Shown here piece after piece: positions 5,711 through 13,011 of a stretch of DNA of 32,557 bases (position 1 is the first letter of the stretch; the number at the start of each line of letters is the position of its first letter). Source of the DNA: a virus; IMG/VR virus record IMGVR_UViG_3300010370_003319, positions 1 through 32,557 of that record. One strand, 5' to 3'. The translations under genes and the position numbers were made by a program. Under the pieces are notes generated by a model. The model did not search any database and was not told the DNA's origin. It saw only the letters and a list, made by a program, of their open reading frames with translations.

Positions 5711-6047
5711 GACTATATCTCCAGGCATCTTCAAGAATACCATGAAGATATTCTTTTATTTTTCTTGCTTGTGGTTTTGGGATGTGTCCATATGCTTCAC
5801 GAAGAAGTTTATGTTCAGAGTCCTGACCACCTTTTAGATATTCATCTAATTCTAAAATCATACAATTAATACTTTCAGCAGTCGCACTACCGATAAAATT
5901 TTCGGCATGGCGGCGTTTAGCATTATTTGTTTTAAGATATTGGTAAAAGTTCAAAATGAACTTCCCTTGAAAGGCAAAGTCTACTGCCTTCTCTACATCG
6001 TAGTGAAGTGTGACAATCTCCTCTTCCATGAAAACGGTTGCTCCCAT
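5670..6047 (-). CDS. Conserved hypothetical cyanophage protein (125 aa)
   Basis: A helical protein with a conserved-looking core (YDVEKAVDFAFQGKFILNFY, then FIGSATAESINCMILELDEYL) and a very basic C-terminus (HDKRPGRRKKSNK). Starts are uncertain: ATG at 6047 (MGATVFMEEE) or ATG at 6029 (MEEEIVTLHYD), which has GGGAG 11 nt upstream; a TTG at 6065 overlaps the stop of the carbamoyltransferase gene. I recall similar proteins in T4-like cyanophages. The basic tail would suit nucleic-acid contact. Function not assigned. Confidence 0.6.
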   Translation of the reverse strand: MGATVFMEEEIVTLHYDVEKAVDFAFQGKFILNFYQYLKTNNAKRRHAENFIGSATAESINCMILELDEYLKGGQDSEHKLLREAYGHIPKPQARKIKEYLHGILEDAWRYSHDKRPGRRKKSNK

Positions 6048-6061
6048 TTGTAAATTATATA

Positions 6062-7681
6062 TCAAAAATTAGATTTAAACAACTTTTTTGTTTCATAAAA
6101 CCAAAGATAATCAAGAGAAGAAGAATTTAAAGTCCTAAATGCATCCTGTGGGGTTTCGACTAAAGGTTCTCCTGCCAAATTAAAACTGGTATTTAATAGG
6201 ATACCATGTCCTGTCAAGTTTTTAAACTCTTTTAAGATGGAATATAAATGACCAGAGTTTACAGTCTGTATTCTGCACGTATTATCAACGTGAGTTACTC
6301 CAGGTATAAGATTTGTCTTAACTGGAAAACAAACGGTCATGTGTGGATTTGGAATCGCGTTGTGAAAATAAAGGTGAGCATCCTCCTCAAGCACTATAGC
6401 AGCAAATGGGCGATACCACTCTCTTTTTTTAATTTGATTAACAATTTCTCTGGCATCTGGATTGAGTGCATTAAACAGTATAGAACGGTTCCCCAATGCC
6501 CTCTGACCCGCTTCTGCTAATCCATTGTATACTGCAACAGATTTATTCTCATATAACAGTCTTGCAACCCGTTTTTCATCAACATATTCATCTGGTATCT
6601 GATCAACTTTATATTGCTGTCCATGAAAAAAAGTGTTGTTAAGAGGAAGTATTTGTGTATCTTCAGAAAATCTGCGGTAGGTATACATAGCAGCTCCAAT
6701 TGACAATCCACTATCATCACAAATAGGATCAAAATAAAACTCAACGTTTGGAAATTTAGTTAGTAGATCATAATTTGTAATAATGTTCATGGCGTAACCA
6801 CCAGTTATACAAACAGATTTTATTCCAGTTTCATTGATATATTTTTTTACTAATCCACAAACTTGTTCTTGGCATTGTCTCTGCACTTCGTAACAATAGT
6901 TGGCAAAAAATTGATAGTTATCTTTTGTGATTTCCATAGAATAGTTTGCATTATCGTCAAAATCTATCACGTAATCTAATAACTTTTGTTGTCCTTTAAA
7001 ATATTTTTTAATAGAATCTACTGCAGATGTTTTATCTCCAAAAAATTTTAATCCATCATTTGGACAACCATAAGAAGATAACCCCATCGCCTTCCCACAA
7101 TCATCTACTGTCTGCCCTATTGCAAGAGCAGCACTGTTGTAAAGATTCCCAATATTAATCTCATCTATTATATGTTTACTAACATGTCTACAATTATTTG
7201 CAACCTTATCAAATCTTTTTTGTAGATTTGCTGTCCAATATCTTTTGTATATTGGTTTAAATTTTGCTGGATATTCTGCAATATACACAGATTCAGATTC
7301 AAACACCTCTGGATCTACTGGATAACCGCCAGCAGAATCTATACAGATTACTAATGCTTTATCAAATCCACTGCTATAAAATGCTCCCGCAGAGTGAAAT
7401 AAATGGTGTTGATATTTTGGATCAACAAATTTTATTTTTGGATTTATAGAATGTATTAAATGATCCGTTTTATCCTTTACCTCCTGACTATCTTTAGAAG
7501 AAAAAATAATATAATCAATGTCTTCTAAAAGACCATTCATTATTATATCAAGAATAAATTTATATCCAGACGCATGTTTTATCTTGCCGTACCTTTCTTC
7601 TTTAAAATAATGTTCTACTACACCATCTTTCAAAATAGTTGCAGAGGCATCATGCCCAGATAAGATGGTTAGAACTTTCAT
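6062..7681 (-). CDS. Carbamoyltransferase, NodU/CmcH/TobZ family (full length, paralogue 1)
   Basis: These enzymes join carbamoyl phosphate and ATP in the C-terminal YrdC-like domain to make carbamoyl-adenylate, then the N-terminal Kae1-like domain passes the carbamoyl group to a hydroxyl of a sugar or natural product. The 539 residues contain both: N-terminal LSGHDASATILKDG (8-20), metal-binding HHLFH (92-96) and ITGGYAMN (292-299); C-terminal EAGQRALGNRS (390-400), KREWYRPFA (419-427) and a final NTSFNLAGEPLVETP element. The usual EAGPRALGNRS has Q for P here. The ATG is at 7681, divergent from the bilin reductase gene with only 29 nt between. Substrate unknown; the nearby heptose and halogenase genes suggest a sugar or tailored small molecule. 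Confidence 0.93.
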   Translation of the reverse strand: MKVLTILSGHDASATILKDGVVEHYFKEERYGKIKHASGYKFILDIIMNGLLEDIDYIIFSSKDSQEVKDKTDHLIHSINPKIKFVDPKYQHHLFHSAGAFYSSGFDKALVICIDSAGGYPVDPEVFESESVYIAEYPAKFKPIYKRYWTANLQKRFDKVANNCRHVSKHIIDEINIGNLYNSAALAIGQTVDDCGKAMGLSSYGCPNDGLKFFGDKTSAVDSIKKYFKGQQKLLDYVIDFDDNANYSMEITKDNYQFFANYCYEVQRQCQEQVCGLVKKYINETGIKSVCITGGYAMNIITNYDLLTKFPNVEFYFDPICDDSGLSIGAAMYTYRRFSEDTQILPLNNTFFHGQQYKVDQIPDEYVDEKRVARLLYENKSVAVYNGLAEAGQRALGNRSILFNALNPDAREIVNQIKKREWYRPFAAIVLEEDAHLYFHNAIPNPHMTVCFPVKTNLIPGVTHVDNTCRIQTVNSGHLYSILKEFKNLTGHGILLNTSFNLAGEPLVETPQDAFRTLNSSSLDYLWFYETKKLFKSNF

Positions 7682-7689
7682 AATAAATA
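7682..7689 (+). promoter_or_regulatory. Late-promoter-like motif AATAAATA for the inverted bilin reductase
   Basis: Plus-strand AATAAATA (7 of 8 to T4 late TATAAATA) in the 29-nt divergent gap, 21 nt before the ATG at 7711. It matches the spacing of the minus-strand copies upstream of structural genes. Confidence 0.45.
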
Positions 7690-7710
7690 CAGAATAATAG
7701 TGCTTTCGTA

Positions 7711-8355
7711 ATGAGCGTAAAGAATATATTATTTAATAAGTATTCAGATCTAATTGATGTAGAATTACCTCATTGGTTAGATCAAGAAATTAAAGATGAT
7801 AACTCAACAATAAAGTCATATGTATGGAAAACAGAAAAGTTAAGAAGAATTAGATTAAGCGAATTAAATATTAAAAATAAATTTATTGCAGAGTCTCTTG
7901 TTATATATCCAGACTTCCAATATCTAAATCCAATTTTTGGTACAGAATTTGTAGCGTGTTCAGATAAAAAATATTTTGGTACTATAGATTTCCATCCACT
8001 AAAAATGGATAAGGAATATGAGAATGAATATATTCTACCATATCTTAGCGACCAACCAGATAGAGTAAAAAATGTATCTAAAGTATATGATCTAGACAAA
8101 TATTTTTCAAAAAAATTATGGTTAAAAAATACTGATAATAATTTTTATGAAGAGTATTTAACCAAACTAGATTTGTACTTAGAACGTTATAATGATTGCA
8201 TAAAAAAATGTGGGACTGGTCAATCCCACATATTTCAAATAGGTTACGATCATCACCTATCATATACAGATCCTGCATATGGAATTCTTAAATCATATTA
8301 TGATAAAGAATTTGCTAGAAAATATATCAACAACTTCTTATTTGATCTTGCTTAA
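7711..8355 (+). CDS. Ferredoxin-dependent bilin reductase, PebB/PebS-like
   Basis: This family reduces biliverdin or dihydrobiliverdin with electrons from ferredoxin to make phycobilins. The 214-residue protein matches the family order. WKTEKLRRIRLSEL (39-52) is followed by LVIYPDFQYLNPIFGTEF (63-80), IDFHPL (92-97), YFSKKLWLK (131-139), LYLERY (155-160), TDPAYG (186-191) and a C-terminal KYINNFLFD. D93 and D187 correspond to the two catalytic aspartates of PebS/PebB. The YP...FG block and xDFxPL read closest to PebB, then PebS; PcyA or PcyX cannot be excluded. It is 20-40 residues shorter than most relatives, mainly at the N-terminus. It is inverted relative to its neighbours, and no heme oxygenase gene lies nearby. 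Its end overlaps the glutaredoxin gene by 4 bp. Confidence 0.85.
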   Translation: MSVKNILFNKYSDLIDVELPHWLDQEIKDDNSTIKSYVWKTEKLRRIRLSELNIKNKFIAESLVIYPDFQYLNPIFGTEFVACSDKKYFGTIDFHPLKMDKEYENEYILPYLSDQPDRVKNVSKVYDLDKYFSKKLWLKNTDNNFYEEYLTKLDLYLERYNDCIKKCGTGQSHIFQIGYDHHLSYTDPAYGILKSYYDKEFARKYINNFLFDLA

Positions 8356-8594
8356 GCAATAATATTATTTTCTTTTAAATAACGTGCTGTATCCGTGCAT
8401 CCACCCAAATGCTGATCATTTAGAACAACCTGTGGGAAAGTTGACCCAGGTCCAAACTCAGAGTAAAACTCTTCACGAGTAAAATCTCTTCCAAGTTTAT
8501 AAATTACATGTTGAAGTTCTGCAACTTGAAGTAGTTGTTCAATCTTGCTGCAATATGGACAACCGTCCTTAGAATATACTGTAAATTTCATCAT
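8352..8594 (-). CDS. Glutaredoxin
   Basis: An 80-residue thioredoxin-fold protein with the dithiol active site C12-P-Y-C15 (SKDGCPYCSKIEQLL), the cis-proline segment STFPQVVL around residue 51 and the glutathione-contact GGCTDT near 64. Glutaredoxins reduce ribonucleotide reductase and mixed disulfides using glutathione, and T4-like phages commonly carry one. The ATG at 8594 overlaps the TGA of the upstream structural-type gene (ATGA); a second ATG follows at once. Its stop overlaps the convergent bilin reductase gene by 4 bp. Confidence 0.93.
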   Translation of the reverse strand: MMKFTVYSKDGCPYCSKIEQLLQVAELQHVIYKLGRDFTREEFYSEFGPGSTFPQVVLNDQHLGGCTDTARYLKENNIIA

Positions 8595-9247
8595 CTATGA
8601 GTTGTTTTTCCTAATGCTACAATGTTTACATTTGTTGAAGTAGACTTGGCAAAAATAATTTCTCCTGCACCCAATTTAATATCGTCTTGACAGAAAAAGT
8701 GACCAGGTTCTACTCTTTGATTATACACCAGATAATGATTGGAGCCAATCGTAGTTCCAATGCCAACACTTACTTCAACATAATCTGGAGAAGTGTTTGT
8801 AATATAAAGGTTTGCATCTGTTTCTACCATTGATGCTGGTAAATTAAATACAGTTTGCCCCGCTCCTATCTTTAGACTTGTTGACGGACTGAACGCGGAT
8901 ATAATTCCACAAAGAGATGTTGTTAATCCTACCTCAGACCCACGAAAACTAAATTTTACACCTGGTACATCTGCACGTACTACGACAGATTCTCCATCCT
9001 TTAAAAATATTTTATCCGTTACAAACCTATCACCAATTTGAATCGAATGGTTATATATAATGTAATCAGATATTGCTAGGTCATCTATATTAGCGGTTCC
9101 CAGAACTGCAATTCTAATTTTTACTGGAACAGATCCCATATTAACAGCGTAAACTCTACCTTCAACAAAATTAGATGAAGGTGATGTGTAAAGTATATGA
9201 GCAAAATTATCTGTAGTTGGGTATGATGCTAGAGATCCAAACGCCAT
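8591..9247 (-). CDS. Putative virion structural protein with internal duplication (218 aa)
   Basis: A beta-rich protein built from two similar halves, roughly residues 14-103 and 130-214. The pairs YIIYNHSIQIGDRFVTDKIFL / YLVYNQRVEPGHFFCQDDIKL and GESVVVRADVPGVKFSFRG / GEIIFAKSTSTNVNIVALG align without major gaps. Such tandem beta domains, and the IGTT-like turns, are typical of cyanophage tail and fibre components. A CATAAATA late-promoter-like motif 29 nt upstream of the ATG at 9247 also fits a structural gene. It sits away from the main structural block and between two inverted genes. The exact virion location is unknown; a host-interaction accessory protein is possible. Confidence 0.6.
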   Translation of the reverse strand: MAFGSLASYPTTDNFAHILYTSPSSNFVEGRVYAVNMGSVPVKIRIAVLGTANIDDLAISDYIIYNHSIQIGDRFVTDKIFLKDGESVVVRADVPGVKFSFRGSEVGLTTSLCGIISAFSPSTSLKIGAGQTVFNLPASMVETDANLYITNTSPDYVEVSVGIGTTIGSNHYLVYNQRVEPGHFFCQDDIKLGAGEIIFAKSTSTNVNIVALGKTTHR

Positions 9248-9276
9248 GGATATACTTTTAGACTTTTTTATGTTAT

Positions 9277-9284
9277 TATTTATG
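9277..9284 (-). promoter_or_regulatory. Late-promoter-like motif CATAAATA
   Basis: Minus strand, 29 nt before the ATG at 9247, in the 51-bp divergent gap shared with hldD. It is 7 of 8 to the T4 late consensus TATAAATA. Confidence 0.5.
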
Positions 9285-9298
9285 ATAATAGGAAAATT

Positions 9299-10108
9299 AT
9301 GATCATACTTACTGGTTCATCTGGATTCATTGGAAGTCATTTTGCAAACAAGATTACTACTGGAGAAGATATTTTATTAATAGGTCAAGAAGATTCTTGG
9401 AGACTATTAAGAGAATTTGATCAATGGGAAAAAGTATCTTTGATACTACATCAAGGAGCAATATCATCAACCACAGAAAAGGATTTACATAAGCTTTGGC
9501 ACTATAATGTTGCATTCTCATGTGCCCTTTTGAATATTGCAATTCAATATGAAATTCCAATTAAATATGCATCATCAGCATCAGTTTACGGCAATCAAAA
9601 TATACATCAAAAAAAGAGTACAATAAATCCACTAAATCAATACGCAATATCTAAATTGCAAGTTGATTATACTGTTCTGGATAATATAGATAAATTTTCC
9701 CTCGTTCAAGGATTTAGATACTTTAATGTTTATGGAAGTGGAGAAGAAAATAAAGGAAATCAAGCAAGTCCTGTAAGTAAATTTACCAAAGAAATTAAGG
9801 AAACTGGTTCTTTAAATCTCTTTGAAGGTTCCGATAGATTCTTGAGAGATTTTATATGTGTAGATGATGTTATTGATATTGTCCTTAATAACAACTCCCC
9901 AAGTGGCATATATGACCTTGGAACAGGGTCTCCAGTATCATTTCAACATGTAGCAGAGTTAGTTGCAAAAAAAGAGAACGGTACTATTAATACCATTCCC
10001 TTCCCAGAGCATTTACGAGGTAAGTACCAAACATACACATGTGCAGATATGAAGTGGATTGGTAATTATAAATTTAAGACTGTTGCGGAGTATTTACAAG
10101 TAAATTAA
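9299..10108 (+). CDS. hldD: ADP-L-glycero-D-manno-heptose 6-epimerase, HldD/RfaD-like
   Basis: HldD epimerises ADP-D-glycero-beta-D-manno-heptose at C6, the last step of ADP-heptose synthesis. The 269-residue extended SDR protein has the NAD(P)-binding loop TGSSGFIGSH (5-14) and the HldD-specific HQGAISSTTEKD (51-62). It also has ASSASVYG (91-98), catalytic Y115xxxK119, and the late family blocks FRYFNVYG, LFEGSDRFLRDFICVDDV, YDLGTGSPVSFQ and PFPEHLRGKYQTYT. The match to the HldD consensus is close, with a shorter chain than the usual about 310 residues. It is on the plus strand, inverted with respect to hldC and hldA about 3 kb away. Its 3' end overlaps the convergent oxygenase-like gene by 35 bp. 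GGA lies 6 nt before the ATG. Confidence 0.93.
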   Translation: MIILTGSSGFIGSHFANKITTGEDILLIGQEDSWRLLREFDQWEKVSLILHQGAISSTTEKDLHKLWHYNVAFSCALLNIAIQYEIPIKYASSASVYGNQNIHQKKSTINPLNQYAISKLQVDYTVLDNIDKFSLVQGFRYFNVYGSGEENKGNQASPVSKFTKEIKETGSLNLFEGSDRFLRDFICVDDVIDIVLNNNSPSGIYDLGTGSPVSFQHVAELVAKKENGTINTIPFPEHLRGKYQTYTCADMKWIGNYKFKTVAEYLQVN

Positions 10109-10688
10109 AACTTACTGTTCTTCTTTCTAAAAGACTTTTTTGTTTTACAACCCAATGCATAAGAGTACTGGGAAACAAAAAAGTCTTTCCAACTTCTTGA
10201 TCTGGTCTATGATGTTCATTATTCCAAATAAATTCTAAGTTGTGCAAATCATACCAATCAGAATCTTTGGGAAGATCCAATATTGTTATTCCAGATATAT
10301 GTCCCTTATGATCATGCGGTGGCGTATAATCTCCAACGAAATAACGATTAACCCAAACATCAACAAATATATCTGAAAAATGTGCGGGAGTAAAAAATAT
10401 TTCAGCACTATTAATTCCAAATGTTTTAAGATATTCTGGCGTAACATCGGCAATAAATTTAGAAAATCCAATTTCTTCGCATTGATTGGAAGTCAAGTAT
10501 ATAATTTCAAATCCACGTTCCAATAGATCAGGAAATCCATCGACTTTACTATATCTGGAAGAACACAATTCCTTTGTTTCTTGATCCATATCATCAACGA
10601 AAGAATTAAAATTTTTTAATATATTTTTAGGACACATACATTCTAAAATACACGGTCCAAATGGTTTAGTAATATTAGTATTATACAT
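10074..10688 (-). CDS. Putative 2OG-Fe(II) oxygenase
   Basis: A 204-residue protein with a cupin-like iron site pattern: PPHDHKGHISG (H125, H127), then FPSTLMHWV (H178), and ERRTVSFNL (R189/R190) as the likely 2-oxoglutarate contact. This layout resembles the putative oxygenases grouped as TIGR02466, where HxH rather than HxD is common. The substrate is unknown. The ATG at 10688 overlaps the stop of the upstream oxygenase by 8 nt, so the two are likely coupled. The 3' end overlaps hldD on the opposite strand by 35 bp. It may hydroxylate a sugar, protein side chain or small molecule; motif evidence only. Confidence 0.65.
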   Translation of the reverse strand: MYNTNITKPFGPCILECMCPKNILKNFNSFVDDMDQETKELCSSRYSKVDGFPDLLERGFEIIYLTSNQCEEIGFSKFIADVTPEYLKTFGINSAEIFFTPAHFSDIFVDVWVNRYFVGDYTPPHDHKGHISGITILDLPKDSDWYDLHNLEFIWNNEHHRPDQEVGKTFLFPSTLMHWVVKQKSLLERRTVSFNLLVNTPQQS

Positions 10689-11265
10689 CTGCAAAATTAA
10701 TAAAAGCGGTTACAATATATTTGTCATCTGAGATAGGAATATTTCCTTGATGGCGATAAAGATAATTACAAGGGAATATAAGTAATTTTCCAGCTTCTGG
10801 TTTTATCTTTAAATTATAATCTAAGAAATCTGTTTCTCCACCATCATCCACAGTATTAAGATATAAAATTACACCAAAAATTCTCGTGACATTTGGACCA
10901 GCAGATTGATCAACGTGTTCTAAAAACTTTCCTTCACCCTTGCGATATACTCGTATCGAATATGTAGTAGTGCATAATGGTTGTCCTTGTGGTACTGGTA
11001 ATTTAGAAGCATATTCATCATAACCAGAAAAAATAATTTTAGTTATAGTATCTGAAATTGGATCTTCTGGTTTTGGATATGCTTGGGTTGTATTTTTTCT
11101 ATCTAAATTTACAGTATTACTTAAAGATGACGCATCTACTCCACCATAAACTTTTCCTTGAACATGCAAATCAGTATTACTCCAAAACCATTTTATAAAT
11201 TCTGCACATTCTTGTTTTGTTATTGCATCCTGCTTTTCATATATTAAATCTTTGAACATCAACAT
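10681..11265 (-). CDS. Prolyl-4-hydroxylase-like 2OG-Fe(II) oxygenase
   Basis: The 194-residue protein carries a classical P4Hc-type site: H117-V-D119 (GKFLEHVDQSAGP), H172 (CNYLYRHQG) and K182 as the expected 2-oxoglutarate lysine (SDDKYIVTAFI). Between them is the family segment GVILYLNTVDDGGETDF. The double-stranded beta-helix core is complete. The ATG at 11265 with GAGGTGA 6 nt upstream is the best start; a TTG at 11271 would overlap the cupin gene's stop. Prolyl hydroxylase-like proteins are common in cyanophages. It is one of five oxygenase-like genes in this block. Confidence 0.85.
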   Translation of the reverse strand: MLMFKDLIYEKQDAITKQECAEFIKWFWSNTDLHVQGKVYGGVDASSLSNTVNLDRKNTTQAYPKPEDPISDTITKIIFSGYDEYASKLPVPQGQPLCTTTYSIRVYRKGEGKFLEHVDQSAGPNVTRIFGVILYLNTVDDGGETDFLDYNLKIKPEAGKLLIFPCNYLYRHQGNIPISDDKYIVTAFINFADV

Positions 11266-11267
11266 TA

Positions 11268-11621
11268 TCAATCACCTCGTATCAACCTATAACTATCATC
11301 ATCAAAATGTTCTGTGGAAAATTCAAACAATTCAGAGTCTTCCAAAGCAATCATCTGATGCTTTAATCCGATTGGAACATGAAATGCATCACCTGGTTCC
11401 ATTATTTTCATTTTAGCTTTTGCAAGATCTTCATCCCATCCATACCACAAATATATTTTACCACTATGCAAGTAAAAAGTTTCTTCTTTTACTTTATGAT
11501 AATGCCAAGAACATCTTTTATTTCTTTCAAAGAATAAAAGTTTACCGCAATACTTTTCGTTATTGACTATCCACTTTTCATATCCCCATCCTTTAGGGAC
11601 AAATTTATTTAAAGAAGTCAT
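11268..11621 (-). CDS. Cupin-domain protein (sugar-isomerase-like)
   Basis: A single small cupin of 117 residues with complete metal-binding motifs: H40 and H42 in SWHYHKVKEETFYL, E46 or E47, then GDAFHVPIGLKHQM with H88. Motif 1 (G-x5-HxHx3-4E) and motif 2 (PxG...H) are both readable. Similar stand-alone cupins sit in sugar-nucleotide clusters and are often annotated as mannose-6-phosphate isomerase type II-like or as glucose-6-phosphate isomerase-like. It overlaps the HAD gene by 17 nt. It may isomerise a sugar phosphate or only bind a metal and ligand; the call beyond cupin is uncertain. Confidence 0.8.
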   Translation of the reverse strand: MTSLNKFVPKGWGYEKWIVNNEKYCGKLLFFERNKRCSWHYHKVKEETFYLHSGKIYLWYGWDEDLAKAKMKIMEPGDAFHVPIGLKHQMIALEDSELFEFSTEHFDDDSYRLIRGD

Positions 11622-11937
11622 CTGAATTTATTGCTTTATCATCTATATAGTAGTCCGCAGATGGCTTACCCATAATAAGTTGATGATATTTACATCCCCA
11701 AATTCTTAATTGGAGTTCAGTAAGTTCTTTCCATCTTGCAGAAGCAAGGTTACCATCGTCTTGATATGTTCCCATGCCTCTTGCAGTAAAATATTTTATT
11801 ATATTTCCCTCATCATATAGTTTGTTTATCCTTTCAATATTCTCTTTTATGGGAAGAGATGACTCATATTTACAAGTTTTACATATACCAAGTGGCTTAG
11901 CAATAACACCGTCAATATCAACACAATAAGTTTTCAT
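11605..11937 (-). CDS. HAD-superfamily phosphatase-like protein (110 aa)
   Basis: HAD motifs are all visible: motif I DIDGVIA (D7, D9), motif II TARG (T50), motif III MGKP (K90) and motif IV YIDDKA (D97-D98). The small cap-less form with FTARG and LIMGKPSADYYIDDKA is common in capsule and sugar-nucleotide clusters, where it is thought to dephosphorylate a sugar phosphate. GmhB, which removes the 7-phosphate of heptose bisphosphate, is also a HAD enzyme but is longer (about 180-190 aa), so identity with GmhB is unlikely though the role is conceivable here. The ATG overlaps the stop of the truncated carbamoyltransferase gene (ATGA). Confidence 0.85.
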   Translation of the reverse strand: MKTYCVDIDGVIAKPLGICKTCKYESSLPIKENIERINKLYDEGNIIKYFTARGMGTYQDDGNLASARWKELTELQLRIWGCKYHQLIMGKPSADYYIDDKAINSDDFFK

Positions 11938-13010
11938 TGTTCTAATCCCAGATATAAAGTTTTAAGTGGTTTTGGATCCATAGATTGTGTTTGTTGATGG
12001 TACTGTAATTTAGCAAGACCGATTGCAGTACCAGCATCAGTAGAAATTGGTTCCACATATAATTTTACACCTTTTGGTAAAATATCCAAGTACTTATAAT
12101 TTGCAACACAATTTAGAGCACACCCACCAGTCAAGACAATATTTCTTGCTCCAGTTATTTGAATGGTGTACATTATTAAATTACTCATATAATCTTCAAA
12201 ATCTTTTTGAACCCTATATGCAAGATTATAAAGATTTTGTATCTTCGGATTGTTTTTATCAACAGAAAAACCTTTAAAATTTACATAATCATATGGTATA
12301 AAATTAATTCCATATTTAGTTCTATAGAATTGACTAGAATCCAATTTACCATCAATAATAAAAGATTTTATATTTTTATCTTCTTTCCCATACGCAGACA
12401 TACCCATAACCTTACCTGATCCCAAAGATCCAAATCCAAGGTAGTCTGATATTGCACTATAAATCATGCCAATACCTATTGGTTGCCTGTCAAAGGGATG
12501 TTTATCAGATTTCATAAATGAATTTGTTACATTAACATGGTAACATTTGCACTTATTTGGATATTGAAATTTATATATTGATTCAACTTCATGATAATCA
12601 TCGTTAATATAATTTCCCATGCCATCAACGACTAATACTGCAGCATCTTTGAATCCAGAATTGTAAAAACCACAAGCCGCATGATAAACATGATGTTCTA
12701 AAAATAAATCATAGGTTACTTTCTTTTTGTTACTGCAGTTTTGTCTATTAAAAAACTTTTGGACTAAAGTAGAAAATTGTCTGGCAGATTCCTCCATTTT
12801 TCTTTTATCCCAAATTTCATAAAGACCTGATATTTGCAATGGATACAACTCTTCACTATAATCTAAAAAAGGAATAGGAGATAACGGCAATTCAAGTTGT
12901 TTATCTCTCGCGTATCTTTCTTCCTCAACAAACCAATCAATTTCTCCGTCATCATTCAACTGACAAATGGATCCATCATGAGATAAATTTACCCCCCAAT
13001 AAACAGACAT
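11934..13010 (-). CDS. Carbamoyltransferase N-terminal domain only (paralogue 2, no YrdC-like domain)
   Basis: The 358 residues match only the Kae1-like N-terminal domain of NodU/CmcH/TobZ enzymes: NLSHDGSICQL (8-18), metal-binding HHVYH (106-110), VLVVDGMGN (125-133) and TGGCALNCVANYKYL. It stops at LKTLYLGLEQ, the point where paralogue 3 continues into its C-terminal YrdC-like domain. So about 200 residues holding EAGPRALGNRS and RE.FRPFA are absent. The stop overlaps a complete HAD gene's ATG, so this is not a fresh frameshift: no remnant follows. AGGAG precedes the ATG by 9 nt. It may use carbamoyl-adenylate made by a paralogue, or have lost enzyme activity. Confidence 0.88.
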   Translation of the reverse strand: MSVYWGVNLSHDGSICQLNDDGEIDWFVEEERYARDKQLELPLSPIPFLDYSEELYPLQISGLYEIWDKRKMEESARQFSTLVQKFFNRQNCSNKKKVTYDLFLEHHVYHAACGFYNSGFKDAAVLVVDGMGNYINDDYHEVESIYKFQYPNKCKCYHVNVTNSFMKSDKHPFDRQPIGIGMIYSAISDYLGFGSLGSGKVMGMSAYGKEDKNIKSFIIDGKLDSSQFYRTKYGINFIPYDYVNFKGFSVDKNNPKIQNLYNLAYRVQKDFEDYMSNLIMYTIQITGARNIVLTGGCALNCVANYKYLDILPKGVKLYVEPISTDAGTAIGLAKLQYHQQTQSMDPKPLKTLYLGLEQ

Positions 13011-13011
13011 T

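Noticed and set aside
7782-8099. Minus-strand frame opposite the bilin reductase
   Set aside because: The plus-strand product matches a known enzyme family with both catalytic aspartates, so this is a shadow.
11605-11937. Naming the HAD protein GmhB (heptose bisphosphate phosphatase)
   Set aside because: It is about 70-80 residues shorter than GmhB and lacks its zinc-loop cysteines in the usual pattern; only HAD membership is supported.
11934-13010. Paralogue 2 carbamoyltransferase as a frameshifted full-length gene
   Set aside because: No C-terminal domain sequence was found in any frame downstream; the following DNA encodes an intact HAD protein starting in the stop codon.
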